This document shows, in pieces, positions 25,523 through 34,977 of a stretch of DNA of 64,000 nt. The stretch's first letter is position 1. Every line of letters begins with the position of its first letter. The stretch spans positions 1-64,000 of the forward strand of contig JBCBYB010000005.1 in assembly GCA_039816045.1 (NCBI GenBank), in the 5' to 3' direction. Under the pieces are notes generated by a model. That model was not told the origin of the DNA, made no database searches, and was given only the letters and a program-made list of their open reading frames with translations. Source of the DNA: Thermohalobaculum sp039816045 (GTDB taxonomy: Bacteria; Pseudomonadota; Alphaproteobacteria; Rhodobacterales; Rhodobacteraceae). A program made the translations under genes and the position numbers.

Positions 25523-26422
25523 ATGAGACAGCGCATCACCAAGGCTGTGTTTCCCGTCGCGGGGCTCGGCACTCGGTTCCTACCGGCGACAAAAGCCATG
25601 CCGAAGGAAATGCTGACCCTGGTCGACCGACCGCTGATTCAGTATGCCATCGACGAGGCCCGCGCCGCCGGAATTCAGGAGTGTATCTTCGTGACGGCGC
25701 GCGGCAAAAGCGCGCTCGAGGATTATTTCGATGCCGCGCCGACGCTCGAGCGGGAACTGCGCGACAAGGGCAAGGACGACCTGTTGGCCCAGGTCGAGAA
25801 TGCCACCATGCCCTCTGGCGCCATTGCCTATGTGCGCCAGCAGGAAGCCCTCGGGCTCGGTCACGCGGTCTGGTGCGCGCGGCGGATGATCGGTGAAGAA
25901 CCCTTTGCGGTGATTTTGCCCGATGATGTGATCGCGGCGAAGAAGCCCTGCCTCAAGCAGATGGTCGAGGCCTACGAGTCCGAGCAGATGACCGGCTGTA
26001 TGGTGGCCGCGATGGAGGTTCCGCGTCCACGCACCGCCTCCTATGGTGTGCTGGACATCGCGGAGGACCATGGGAAGCTGGTCAAAGCATCTGGCCTGGT
26101 GGAGAAGCCGGCTCCCGAGGCTGCACCGTCCACGACCGCTGTGATTGGACGCTACATCCTGACGCCGACGGTGCTCGAGAGCCTCAACACCATGAAGCAA
26201 GGCGCGGGCGGCGAGATCCAGCTCACGGATGCGATCGCCGAGCAAGTCGGGTTCGGCAACGCCGTCTACGGGTTCCGCTTTGATGGCGAGCGGTTCGACT
26301 GCGGCTCCAAGGCAGGCTATCTGCAGGCGACGGTTGCCTTCGCGCTCCAGCGCTCCGATCTCGGCAAGGACTTTGCGGCCTATCTCGACGACACCGTGAG
26401 ACTGCGTCACGCGGCCGAGTGA
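25523..26422 (+). CDS. galU: UTP-glucose-1-phosphate uridylyltransferase
   Basis: 299 residues, typical GalU length. The nucleotide motif is VFPVAGLGTRFLPATKAMPKEML near 9-31; later come YVRQQEALGLGHAV, FAVILPDDVI and FDCGSKAGYL. GalU makes UDP-glucose for exopolysaccharide, lipopolysaccharide and osmoregulated glucans. GGGAG lies 13 bases before the ATG. The 132-bp gap upstream has TTAACCAT at 25432, a sequence like a CtrA half-site; this could be chance. Confidence 0.95.
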   Translation: MRQRITKAVFPVAGLGTRFLPATKAMPKEMLTLVDRPLIQYAIDEARAAGIQECIFVTARGKSALEDYFDAAPTLERELRDKGKDDLLAQVENATMPSGAIAYVRQQEALGLGHAVWCARRMIGEEPFAVILPDDVIAAKKPCLKQMVEAYESEQMTGCMVAAMEVPRPRTASYGVLDIAEDHGKLVKASGLVEKPAPEAAPSTTAVIGRYILTPTVLESLNTMKQGAGGEIQLTDAIAEQVGFGNAVYGFRFDGERFDCGSKAGYLQATVAFALQRSDLGKDFAAYLDDTVRLRHAAE

Positions 26423-26830
26423 TCGGCTAGATGTGAAGTCTCGGAAGGTCGTTCACCGGCTTCGGGGTCCGATGCTGCAGTTCGCCAAGGGCCGGTGCGG
26501 TGGATGGAGATGAACACACCGCTGCCTGAGACCGGCGCGGGACCACTCCGAAGCACAACACAGCGGCATGGCCGCGACGTCGATGCCCGCGGGGACCCTC
26601 AGCGGAACCCGGTTCGAGGCCTCTGGTCCGCCATCAGCCGTCGACGGCTCGCTCGGCGGCTTTTCCGAGCAGGGCCTTCAACGTGGAGCAGCCGGTGCGC
26701 ACTGGCAGCCTGGACGGCAGCAAGAACACGGCTGCGAAGATCGGCGGAAAGTGCCCTCGACAGGCCTAGAGACCTCCTCCTCCAGACCGTTTGACCCCGA
26801 CCCGCACCCCGAGGGGGCGCCCAGTCCGCA
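26423..26830. other. 408-bp gap between convergent galU and glycosyltransferase genes
   Basis: No gene is convincing here. Short frames exist on both strands but none has a good ribosome site with a recognisable protein. The right end is GC-rich, with CCCCGAGGGGG at about 26811. A CCTCCTCCTCC run at about 26770 is present without a clear hairpin around it. The stretch may be a decayed gene or an untranslated region. Confidence 0.5.
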
Positions 26831-27973
26831 TCAACCCGCGCGGCCCGCGCTCTTGCGCGGCGGGGGCCTTTCGGGCGGCGCGGTCTCGAGCAGAACAGCG
26901 GCAAGTCCGTCCCAGGAGCGTGCAGCCGCCGCCGCAGCAATGTCCGGGGCCATCGCCGCCGAAGCCGTGCGTGTCACCGGGCCGTCGAGCAGTCCGGCAA
27001 GGGCCTGCACATCGCCAGGTGGGAACAGCCACCCGGTCCGCGCGTGCTCCAGCGCCTCGGCAAAGCCCGGCAGATCGCTCGCGACAACCGGGCGGCCGTA
27101 GTGCTGGGCGAGGGCAAGCACGCCGGACCCAGACACCGCGAGGTAGGGAGCCAGCACCGCATCGGCACGGGCAAAGTGCTCAGACGCTTCGGCATCGCTC
27201 ACATAGCGCGGCACGAGTTCGACCCTCTCCGCAAGGCCGAGCTCTCGGATCAGCGCCTCGGTCTCGGCCCGTCCCTCCCAGACTTCGCCCACCACCGACA
27301 GCCGCACGTCACGCCGGCAGGCGGCAACCGCACGCAACGCGATCTCGAGCCCCTTATAGCGGCGGACAAGGCCGAAGCAGAGCAGCTCAAGGTCAGCCCG
27401 TCGCTCCAAAAGGCCCTCGGGCTCGGGATAGTCATCATAGCTCGGATGCGGGTGCACGGCGACCGGCATCCCGGGCAGACGCGCCTCGATCCGATCGGCG
27501 AGCGCGTGATTGTGGGTCACCATCCGCGCGGCCGCAGAGAGCTGATATCGACCGAGCCGACGCGTCCACCAGGCGGCCTCGTGATCCTCGGCGTTGTGGA
27601 CGATCATGGCCACTGCGATGCCGGCTTGCGACAAACGCCGGGCGATCCAGCCGAGACAGGGGGCCACAAAGAACGTCCAGGCCGGCATCACCACGAGATC
27701 CGGCGGATCCTCCGTCAGGTGGACCGCGACCCGGCGCCAACTCCGGGGATCGAGCGCGTCGAGCGTGAATGATGGATCAAGCGCAAGGTCGGGCGAAAGA
27801 TCCGGGTCCCGGTCGCTCTCGCCGGGGTAGAGACGGCGCGGGTAAAGGCGCGAGAAGGAGAGGGTGCGAAGCGCAACCCCGGGTCTCTCGCCAATCGCCC
27901 GGGCGAGCGCGCCGGTATGGCGCGAGATCCCACCTCGGAAGGGGGCGACTGGTCCGATCACCACGACCTTCAT
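26831..27973 (-). CDS. GT4-family glycosyltransferase
   Basis: 380 residues. The N-terminal Rossmann domain starts MKVVVIGPVAPFRGGISRHTGALA, and the C-terminal half shows GLVRRYKGLEIALRAVAA, VPRYVSDAEASEHFARADAVLAPY and SGSGVLALAQHYGRPVVASDLPGFAE, a donor-site variant used by many GT4 enzymes. It probably moves a sugar from a nucleotide donor to an envelope or capsule acceptor. The acceptor cannot be told. ATG at 27973 follows GAAGG. It is a single gene, convergent with galU. Confidence 0.85.
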   Translation of the reverse strand: MKVVVIGPVAPFRGGISRHTGALARAIGERPGVALRTLSFSRLYPRRLYPGESDRDPDLSPDLALDPSFTLDALDPRSWRRVAVHLTEDPPDLVVMPAWTFFVAPCLGWIARRLSQAGIAVAMIVHNAEDHEAAWWTRRLGRYQLSAAARMVTHNHALADRIEARLPGMPVAVHPHPSYDDYPEPEGLLERRADLELLCFGLVRRYKGLEIALRAVAACRRDVRLSVVGEVWEGRAETEALIRELGLAERVELVPRYVSDAEASEHFARADAVLAPYLAVSGSGVLALAQHYGRPVVASDLPGFAEALEHARTGWLFPPGDVQALAGLLDGPVTRTASAAMAPDIAAAAAARSWDGLAAVLLETAPPERPPPRKSAGRAG

Positions 27974-28185
27974 GTCGCCTTCGCTCGGCGGCCGGGCCCC
28001 AGGACGCAGGTCGCCCGGCGCGGGCTTGCACCGCAAACCCGGAGCGATTGACCGGCGGCATCGCCGGTTCGACGCACAGTCTCGCCGCCCCTCTGAGCCG
28101 CCATTTCCCAACGGTCCTGTCTGACAACGGTCCTATCGATGCCGCCCACCGCAGAGTGGGCCTGCAGTGTCACGGTTTAGGTCAT

Positions 28186-28235
28186 CTCTCCGCCGGGAGC
28201 GAGCCGTCTGCGCACCTCGCGGTCCCGCCGGAGAG
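28186..28235 (-). terminator. Long-armed hairpin after the protease gene
   Basis: Two 13-base arms (28186-28198 and 28223-28235) pair with one mismatch across a 24-base loop, starting 7 bases after the protease stop on the minus strand. No T-run follows. The shape matches the other long-armed hairpins in this window, although the loop lacks their C-rich motif. Confidence 0.45.
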
Positions 28236-28241
28236 CCGTTC

Positions 28242-31200
28242 TTACGCGACGAACAGATCGTCTCCGACCGCGAGCGTGTAGGTCCCCTCGCCTTCGTCGA
28301 AAAAGGACCCGGCCTCGATGTGGTAGAGGCCCGACTCGGCGACGTCGAAGGTGAGACCCGCATCGAAGAGGCCAAAGTCAAACTCCGCCGCGCCGTCGTC
28401 ATCATCGACAAGCTCGAAACCATCTGCGTCGTAGATCCTGAGGTACGGGTCCTCGAGCGTCCCGAAACCGAGCTCCGACCCGAAAAGACCGATATCCCAG
28501 ACTTCGCCCTCAAAGAGTTCAATCGCAAACCAGTCCCAGTCACCGACGATTTCAAGCGCACCGGTGACCTGTTCGAAGGGCTCGATCGACGCCGTGGTGC
28601 TCGTATCGCCGGCAATATCGACGGTCTCGGCGACATCGAGGCTGATCTCATAGGTTCCCAGACTGTCGGCAAAGTAGCCCTCAACCGCGAAGGCGTAACG
28701 CCCATCGATCGGCGCGACGAAGGTGAGCGTCGGATCGGGGCTTGCCTCGCTGTCATCGGCGAAGGCCACCTCGAAGCCATCGGGGTCGATCACCGAGACC
28801 AGCGGGTCGTCCAATGTCAGCGCGCCCGGCCGGGTGCTCTCACCGGCCACCGAGATCGTATAGCTTCGGCCCGCAAGCAGGTCTGCCCCGAACCAGTCGC
28901 TGTCATACGGCGTGTCAATGGCGCTCGCGGCGGTTTCCCCGTCGGCCAGCGTGGCGGTCGAGCTCTCGTCGTCGGCAATGTCCTCGAATTCCTCTGCCAC
29001 CAAACTGATGCTGTAGGTGCCCGTGTCGGCGCCCTCTGCGGCACCGGCTTCTACATAGACGATGTCATCGGCTGTGGCGGTGTACACGACGGATGCATCG
29101 CGGGATCCGCCGTCGTTGTTGCCAACGATCAGGTCGCCGTTTGCATCGACCAAGCGCAAGACGGGATCGGCCAGGGTGCCGCCTGCCCCATCCGCCCCCG
29201 CAAGCGTCACCGTATACGTCAGCCCCGCCGTCACCTCGAGCCGGTACCAATCGAGATCTCCACCGACTTCGATGTCTCCCGATCCCGGAGCAGCGGCCGC
29301 AATGGACGCCGCCGTTGCCACCGATCCCAGCACGTCGTCGACGGCAGCGATGGAGCGCGCCGACAGCTCAAAGGTTCCCTGGCTGTCACGATACCCGCGG
29401 GCCACAACGTAATAGGTCCCGCTGGTCGTGGGTTCGAACACCAGCAACGACTCGAGCCGCCCCGGTCCGCCATCGTCGTTCGCCGCGCGAAAGACCCCAT
29501 CGTCGTCGAAGATGCGCACCAATGGATCCGGGAGCGTCCCGACAGCGCTGGACTGCCCCCGGAGCCCGAAGCTGTATCTCAGCCCGGCGGTCAGCTCGAT
29601 CGCGTACCAGTCCGCATCGTTCGCCGTGTCGACGGTGCCTGTGATCGTTTGGCCGGGCGCAATTGTCGCCGTTGTGCTGCGGTTGCCGGCAACCGTATCG
29701 CCGACGGGCACGGGCGGTTGATCGACCGGGCGCAGATCGAGGATGGCCTCACCAAGCGCCTGCACATTGACTGCTCCGAATTGCTGGCCGGTGTTGGTCA
29801 CCTGATCGCGCGGTATCTCCTGATCTCGCAGGAGATCGGCGGAATCGCGCAGCAGGTCCTCGAACTCCGCCGGCGTGAGCGACCGCTGAAGATCGCGCTG
29901 GGCGAGTTGCTGAGCGAGGGCCGCGATCCCGGCGATCTGCGGCGCGGCCATGCTTGTGCCGGGGTAGTTGCCGACCATGTCGTCCGGCAAGGCGGACAGG
30001 ATCTGAGCCCCAGGCGCGAAGATCGTCTCAAGCCCCTCGATCGTTGAGCGTTGGGAAAACAGCGCGATGTCGCCCACCTGAGAGCTGAATGCCGGGAGAC
30101 CCTTGCCAAAGTCCGGTTCGGTCCCCGGGGCGTAGGCGTCCTCGTAAAGCGCGCCGACGGCAATCACGTTCGGGTCGGCCGCCGGATAACCTATCGCCCC
30201 GCGAAACGCCGGTTGGGCGCTCTCTGTCGCGAGCTGGTCCAGCTCCTGATAGCTGTTTCCGGCCGCTGCAATCACGATGACGCCGGCCAGGCGCAGCGCG
30301 GCCAGTTCATCGGCGAGATACTCAACTGGCGGTTCTATATAGGCGCCACCCCCAAGCGACATGTTCACCACGTCGATGTCATAGGTCGCAGCATTGTCGA
30401 CGACCCAGCGGAGCGCCCGCTCCAGAGAGCTGCTCTCATAGAAACCATTGTCATCGGTCACCCGCAGCGAGACGATCTCCGCACCGGGTGCAACCCCGCC
30501 GATGGGCGGCGCGCCGTTGCCAGCATCATAAGGCAGCCCAGCCGCGATGGCGGCGACATGGGTCCCGTGGCCATTGCCGTCCTGCCCGCTGAAGGCTCGC
30601 TCGGCATCCGTCAGTTGCGCCCGGAAGTCCCGCGTGAAAATGATCTTGGCCCCGGTTCCGTCCCTGTCCACCGGACCGAAGGCCGGGTGGTCAAAGTCGA
30701 TCCCGCTATCGATCACCGCGATGGTGATCCCGCTGCCATCGATGCCCTCGAAGCGTTCATCCGCACGGAAATCATCGAGGCTCATCACCTCGGCCGCACG
30801 GCCACCATCAGGCGGATTGGAAGTGTTGACTGCGGACACCCGGCCATCCGTCGACGCGAGCTCCTCCTCGGGGATCGATACCTTCAGCAGCTCCGGCGCG
30901 GCATCGGCGGCGCCAAAGGTAAGCTCCGGCAGGGCCTTGGCGACATCTGCGGCGTAATCGAAGAGGGTCGTGCGGGCGGCCTCCCCGATCGCGAGACCCT
31001 CCAGATAGGCCTCCGTCAGGGGCGTGAACGAGGCAACGGTCTCATCGGCCGTTGCGAACTGCCGGCCGAGATCGTCGATCCCGAACCCATTGGTCGGGTC
31101 CTCGACCAAGCCCAACCAGAAATTGAAGCCGGGCTCGTCCGCCTCTCTGCCAAGCACGTTCTCATAGAGCGCCCGGACCGCTTCGGCATCGCTCAGCGAT

Positions 31201-31502
31201 CCATAGAGGGCGGTGTACTCTCCTGCGCCGAAAAACGCCTCGGCAAGACCGCGATCGTCCAGCGGTGGCTGGGCCTGTGCGACCGTGGTCCAGAAGGTCA
31301 ATCCGCCATCGTCCGGCAGGCGGTTGAAATAGACCTGATAAAAGCGCACGACCCGGACCGTGTCGGCACCGGCATCCGCGAGCACCGCGTCGATCACGGC
31401 CTCCTCGTCAGGCAGCGCAGCAAGCGCATCGCTCTCGGCAGCTGTTGGAGCACGCCGGGCAATGGCAGTGTGGATTTCGGAGATACGCTCAGCGCTAATC
31501 AT
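28242..31502 (-). CDS. Secreted subtilisin-like protease with DUF4214 and PPC domains
   Basis: 1086 residues. Residues 1-150 match DUF4214 (YQVYFNRLPDDGGLTFW, then LYENVLGREADEPGFNFWLG), a domain common in exported proteins of this group. The S8 peptidase domain spans about 245-590 with Asp265 (IAVIDSG), His312 (NGHGTHVAAIAAG), oxyanion Asn416 and Ser517 (GTSMAAPQIAG). Four acidic pre-peptidase C-terminal (PPC) repeats follow, each with a STTATI..GQ..TG and DWYAIEL pattern. There is no N-terminal signal peptide; the acidic, Gly/Asp-rich C-terminus suggests type I secretion, though no RTX nonapeptides were seen. GAAAGGA precedes the ATG. It stands alone. Confidence 0.88.
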   Translation of the reverse strand: MISAERISEIHTAIARRAPTAAESDALAALPDEEAVIDAVLADAGADTVRVVRFYQVYFNRLPDDGGLTFWTTVAQAQPPLDDRGLAEAFFGAGEYTALYGSLSDAEAVRALYENVLGREADEPGFNFWLGLVEDPTNGFGIDDLGRQFATADETVASFTPLTEAYLEGLAIGEAARTTLFDYAADVAKALPELTFGAADAAPELLKVSIPEEELASTDGRVSAVNTSNPPDGGRAAEVMSLDDFRADERFEGIDGSGITIAVIDSGIDFDHPAFGPVDRDGTGAKIIFTRDFRAQLTDAERAFSGQDGNGHGTHVAAIAAGLPYDAGNGAPPIGGVAPGAEIVSLRVTDDNGFYESSSLERALRWVVDNAATYDIDVVNMSLGGGAYIEPPVEYLADELAALRLAGVIVIAAAGNSYQELDQLATESAQPAFRGAIGYPAADPNVIAVGALYEDAYAPGTEPDFGKGLPAFSSQVGDIALFSQRSTIEGLETIFAPGAQILSALPDDMVGNYPGTSMAAPQIAGIAALAQQLAQRDLQRSLTPAEFEDLLRDSADLLRDQEIPRDQVTNTGQQFGAVNVQALGEAILDLRPVDQPPVPVGDTVAGNRSTTATIAPGQTITGTVDTANDADWYAIELTAGLRYSFGLRGQSSAVGTLPDPLVRIFDDDGVFRAANDDGGPGRLESLLVFEPTTSGTYYVVARGYRDSQGTFELSARSIAAVDDVLGSVATAASIAAAAPGSGDIEVGGDLDWYRLEVTAGLTYTVTLAGADGAGGTLADPVLRLVDANGDLIVGNNDGGSRDASVVYTATADDIVYVEAGAAEGADTGTYSISLVAEEFEDIADDESSTATLADGETAASAIDTPYDSDWFGADLLAGRSYTISVAGESTRPGALTLDDPLVSVIDPDGFEVAFADDSEASPDPTLTFVAPIDGRYAFAVEGYFADSLGTYEISLDVAETVDIAGDTSTTASIEPFEQVTGALEIVGDWDWFAIELFEGEVWDIGLFGSELGFGTLEDPYLRIYDADGFELVDDDDGAAEFDFGLFDAGLTFDVAESGLYHIEAGSFFDEGEGTYTLAVGDDLFVA

Positions 31503-31903
31503 ACTGGGGTCCTTTCAGGCACACGCGCAACGCTTGGGGAGACTGGCTGGGGTCTCGTAACGGAAAGGAGCGTATGGGACTGTTCCCTCGTTGCCCAGGG
31601 CAATTGGCAGGACGCGATCGATCAACGTCCCGCGGAGCAGCCGATCACCCGACAGAACCGACCGGCGTTAGGCGCGGTCTGATCCACCCGGCTGAGCAAG
31701 GCTGGCGACCCGCTTGAGGATCTCCAGGGGGCGGCGGCCATTCGACCCGTCCTTTATGGTCAAAGCGCCGACCCTGCAGGCCCAGCACACCCTCTCCGAC
31801 GCGCGGTTGACGAAGGGCCTGCTCACCAGCCTTCATGGGAGAGCGCACCAGCGCCCAAACCGCCCGCTGAGTAGCCCCGTGCGGAGGCAAGCCGCTCTGT
31901 GCG
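31503..31903. other. 401-bp gap upstream of the protease gene
   Basis: This region lies upstream of the minus-strand protease and downstream of the nitroreductase. It should hold the protease promoter, but no clear -35/-10 pair was found. A plus-strand frame of about 47 codons starts at 31574 behind GGAAAGGAG and a minus-strand frame covers 31.65-31.83 kb. Neither gives a recognisable protein. Confidence 0.45.
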
Positions 31904-32692
31904 CTAGTCCATCCGGAAGCCCTTGCCCCGCAGGAACGCGCCCCAGTCGGTCCGTTGCGGCGTGCTGTACTGGTGGCGCTTGGCGTCCGTCCAGCTCGCG
32001 CCCTTGCCGACGGGCCCGCGCCGGGCGTCATAGGCGGCGACCGCTGCGTCCTGGCCCGCCGCGTCGAAGCGATCGATGTGGAGCGCCGCCACGGGGCCGA
32101 GCCGCGGGCTGATGGGCGCGCGCGGCTCCGCCTCCCAGCCGATGGCAAGCCCGGCGAAGGGAAACACCCGCTCCGGCAGACCAAGCGCCTCGGAGACCGC
32201 CTCCGCCCGGTTACGCATCACACTGACGGGGCAGGCGCCGAGCCCAGCCAGCGTCGCAGCGCTCACCAACGCCCCAAGCAGGATCGCCGCGTCCCCGGTG
32301 GCGTTGAAGAGCGCGTCGAAATGGTCGTTCGGCCAGTCCGGCCCATAGAGCCGCCGGAGCCGGCGCCCGTCGCCGCAGACCACCAGGATCTCGACCTCCG
32401 CCGGCGCCTCGGCCAGCCAGTCGCCGCAGTCCCGGGTGATCTCCGCCCGGATGGCCGCGTCGCGCACCCAGACCACGTCCGCCTGCTGCAGGTCGCTCTT
32501 GGAGGGGGCGGAGAACCCGGCCGCCAGCACCAGACGCAGAAGCGGCTCCGGCACCGCCTCGGCCCGGAACCGCCGGCACACCCGCCGGTCGAGCAGCGTC
32601 TCAAGACCGGACGGGATGGCCTCCACGGCGGCGGCCTCGCCGAACCGGGCCTCCATCGCAGCGCGCGCGCGGGTCAGAGGGTCATCGGCCAT
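31904..32692 (-). CDS. Nitroreductase-family flavoprotein
   Basis: 262 residues. The fold is shown by RRVCRRFRAEAVPEPLLRLVLAAGFSAPSKSDLQ (FMN phosphate contacts) and ATLAGLGACPVSVMRNRAEAVSEALGLPERVFPFAGLAIGW, the NfsA/NfnB-type C-terminal core. Such enzymes use FMN and NAD(P)H to reduce nitro compounds, quinones or similar acceptors; the natural substrate is unknown. ATG at 32692 is chosen because the 13 codons before it run through the repeats at 32720. Four ATATCG repeats lie 28-70 bases upstream and may control it. Confidence 0.82.
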   Translation of the reverse strand: MADDPLTRARAAMEARFGEAAAVEAIPSGLETLLDRRVCRRFRAEAVPEPLLRLVLAAGFSAPSKSDLQQADVVWVRDAAIRAEITRDCGDWLAEAPAEVEILVVCGDGRRLRRLYGPDWPNDHFDALFNATGDAAILLGALVSAATLAGLGACPVSVMRNRAEAVSEALGLPERVFPFAGLAIGWEAEPRAPISPRLGPVAALHIDRFDAAGQDAAVAAYDARRGPVGKGASWTDAKRHQYSTPQRTDWGAFLRGKGFRMD

Positions 32693-32719
32693 GCCATCCT
32701 CCCGGCTCGAATGTCGCTG

Positions 32720-32762
32720 ATATCGCACCAATATCGCATCGGGATATCGTAGGTGGATATCG
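32720..32762. repeat. Four phased ATATCG repeats upstream of the nitroreductase
   Basis: ATATCG occurs at 32720, 32731, 32744 and 32757, spaced 11, 13 and 13 bases, close to one DNA turn. Three of the four extend to the palindrome GATATC. The AT-rich cluster stands out in a GC-rich region, just before the nitroreductase start on the minus strand. A regulator operator is likely. Confidence 0.5.
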
Positions 32763-32785
32763 CAGGTCTGGGCGCCAATTCGGGC

Positions 32786-34876
32786 CTATTCGAACTCGAG
32801 GATGATCTCGTCGACGGCAAGGCTCTGGCCGGGCGCGGCCTTGATCTCCTTCACGGTGGCTTTCTTCTCGGCGCGGAGCACGTTCTCCATCTTCATCGCC
32901 TCGACGGTGGCCAATGCCTGGCCGGCCTGGACCTCCTGGCCCGCTTCCACGGCGATGGAGACCACGACCCCCGGCATCGGGCAGAGCAGCCATTTCGACT
33001 TGTCGGGCGGCACCTTCACCGGCATGAGCTTGGCGAGCTCCGCCACGCGAGGCTCCCGCACCGTCACCTCAAGATCGGCGCCGCGGTAGCGGATGCGGAA
33101 GCCCTCCGTCCGCTCCTCCACCTTCAGGATCATGTCGACCGGGCCGTCCCACTCCAGATAGGCAGTGGCGGTCTCGTCTCCCTCCCGGTGCGGCTCGCCA
33201 TGGACGACGGCAAGAGACGCCCCCGGCTTCCACGCAAGGTGCAGGTCTAGCGCCTGCGTTCCATCGTGCAATGCGCTTAAAAACTCCACCGTCGAAGGCT
33301 TACGGTCAAAGCGGAAGTACTCGTCCGGCTCAAAGAACGCCTTGAATTCAAACTCTTTTCCAGAGACCTCAACCAGGTAGCCCGTGTCGATATCATCCAG
33401 CGGTTTGCGCATGCGCCCGCTGATCTGGAGCGCCCTGTAGTCACGCACATATTGCATGAAGGCGCAGATCTTCGCGATCCTCGCTATGGTGTCTTCGGGC
33501 AACGAGGCGCCGTGGAACCCGTCCGGGTACTCCTCAGCGATGAAGGCCGTGGTGATCGCACCCGAGGTGAAGCGCTCATGGTCGTAGACCGCCTGGAGGA
33601 AGGGGATGTTGTGGCCGATCCCCTCCAGCTCAAACGCGTCGAGCGCGCGCCGCTGGGCGGCGATGGCGGCGGCCCGGTCCGGCGCCCAGGTGCAAAGCTT
33701 GGCGATCATCGGGTCGTAGAAGCGGCTGATCTCACCGCCCTCCTCGACGCCCGTGTCGTTGCGCACGATCTCGGTCTCGGACCGCATCTCGGCGGGCGGG
33801 CGGTAGCGGGTGAGCCGCCCGATGGAGGGCAAAAAGTTCCGGTACGGATCCTCGGCGTAGATCCGGCTCTCCATCGCCCAGCCGGTGAGCGTGATCGCAT
33901 CCTGCGTGAGCGAGAGCGGCTCGCCCGCGGCGACCCGGATCATCTGCTCCACCAGATCGACGCCGGTGATCAGCTCCGTCACCGGATGCTCGACCTGGAG
34001 GCGCGTGTTCATCTCCAGGAAATAGAAGTTGCGCTCGCCGTCCACGATGAACTCGACCGTGCCGGCGGAGCGGTACCCGACCGCCTTGGCCAGCGCGCAG
34101 GACTGCTCACCCATGGCGCGGCGGGTGGCCTCGTCGAGGAAGGGCGAGGGTGCCTCCTCGATGACCTTCTGGTTGCGGCGCTGGATCGAGCACTCCCGCT
34201 CACCGAGATAGACGCAGTTGCCGTGCCCGTCGGCCAGCACCTGGATCTCGATATGGCGCGGCTGGGTCACGAATTTCTCGATGAAAATGCGGTCATCGCC
34301 AAAGCTGTTGGCGGCCTCGTTCTTGGAGCTCTGGAAGCCCTCGGCCACCTCGTCCGGCCCCCAGGCGATGCGCATCCCCTTGCCGCCACCACCGGCGGAG
34401 GCCTTGATCATCACCGGATAGCCGATCTCGCCCGCGATGCGCTGCGCCTCGGCGGCATCCGCGATCAGACCCATATGCCCGGGCACGGTGGAGACGCCTG
34501 CCTCGGCCGCGATCTTCTTCGAGGTGATCTTGTCGCCCATGGCCTCCATGGCGCTTGCGGGCGGACCGATCAGCGCGATCCCGGCTTCCTCCAGCGCCGC
34601 CGCAAACCGTGGGTTCTCAGAGAGGAACCCATAGCCCGGATGGACCGCCTCGGCGCCCGTGTCCTTACAGGCCTGGACGATCCGCTCGATCCGCAGATAG
34701 CTCTCCGCCGCAGGGGCTGCCCCGATCGCCACCGCCTCGTCCGCCATCCGCACATGCACCGCGTCGCGGTCCGCCTCGGAATAGACAGCAACCGTCGCAA
34801 GCCCCATGCGCCGTGCGGTCTTCATCACACGGCAGGCGATCTCACCGCGATTGGCGATCAGGATTTTCGAGAACAT
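32786..34876 (-). CDS. pccA: Propionyl-CoA carboxylase biotin-containing subunit
   Basis: 696 residues. The biotin carboxylase domain (1-450) has FSKILIANRGEIACRVMKTA, the ATP-grasp KASAGGGGKGMR near 160 and FLEMNTRLQVEHPVTE with catalytic residues. A linker domain follows, and the last 75 residues are the biotin carrier with EAMKMEN; the Lys receives biotin. With PccB it makes methylmalonyl-CoA from propionyl-CoA, feeding the ethylmalonyl-CoA or propionate routes. pccB lies upstream on the same strand, with five small genes or frames between, the usual spread form in this group. Methylmalonyl-CoA mutase is not in the window. Confidence 0.94.
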   Translation of the reverse strand: MFSKILIANRGEIACRVMKTARRMGLATVAVYSEADRDAVHVRMADEAVAIGAAPAAESYLRIERIVQACKDTGAEAVHPGYGFLSENPRFAAALEEAGIALIGPPASAMEAMGDKITSKKIAAEAGVSTVPGHMGLIADAAEAQRIAGEIGYPVMIKASAGGGGKGMRIAWGPDEVAEGFQSSKNEAANSFGDDRIFIEKFVTQPRHIEIQVLADGHGNCVYLGERECSIQRRNQKVIEEAPSPFLDEATRRAMGEQSCALAKAVGYRSAGTVEFIVDGERNFYFLEMNTRLQVEHPVTELITGVDLVEQMIRVAAGEPLSLTQDAITLTGWAMESRIYAEDPYRNFLPSIGRLTRYRPPAEMRSETEIVRNDTGVEEGGEISRFYDPMIAKLCTWAPDRAAAIAAQRRALDAFELEGIGHNIPFLQAVYDHERFTSGAITTAFIAEEYPDGFHGASLPEDTIARIAKICAFMQYVRDYRALQISGRMRKPLDDIDTGYLVEVSGKEFEFKAFFEPDEYFRFDRKPSTVEFLSALHDGTQALDLHLAWKPGASLAVVHGEPHREGDETATAYLEWDGPVDMILKVEERTEGFRIRYRGADLEVTVREPRVAELAKLMPVKVPPDKSKWLLCPMPGVVVSIAVEAGQEVQAGQALATVEAMKMENVLRAEKKATVKEIKAAPGQSLAVDEIILEFE

Positions 34877-34977
34877 CGGACGCCGTCCCCCTGTTATATC
34901 GTCTTATTCCGGATCTCTCCGATAGCCGAAAAGATCGGGCGAGGCGAGGGGGCTGACGTCCTGGAGGGAAGGCCGGA

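Noticed and set aside
26765..26785. A CcsR-type small RNA suggested by CCTCCTCCTCC
   Set aside because: Known CcsR RNAs place the CCUCCUCCC motif in a hairpin loop. No flanking stem or repeat copies are seen here.
28167..31682. Long plus-strand frames opposite the protease
   Set aside because: They are antisense shadows of a gene with clear catalytic motifs. Their products show no family features.
31574..31717. A 47-codon plus-strand frame behind GGAAAGGAG
   Set aside because: The ribosome site is good, but the product is Arg/Gly/Pro-rich with no pattern, and the purine run can equally be chance. It is described only in the gap entry.
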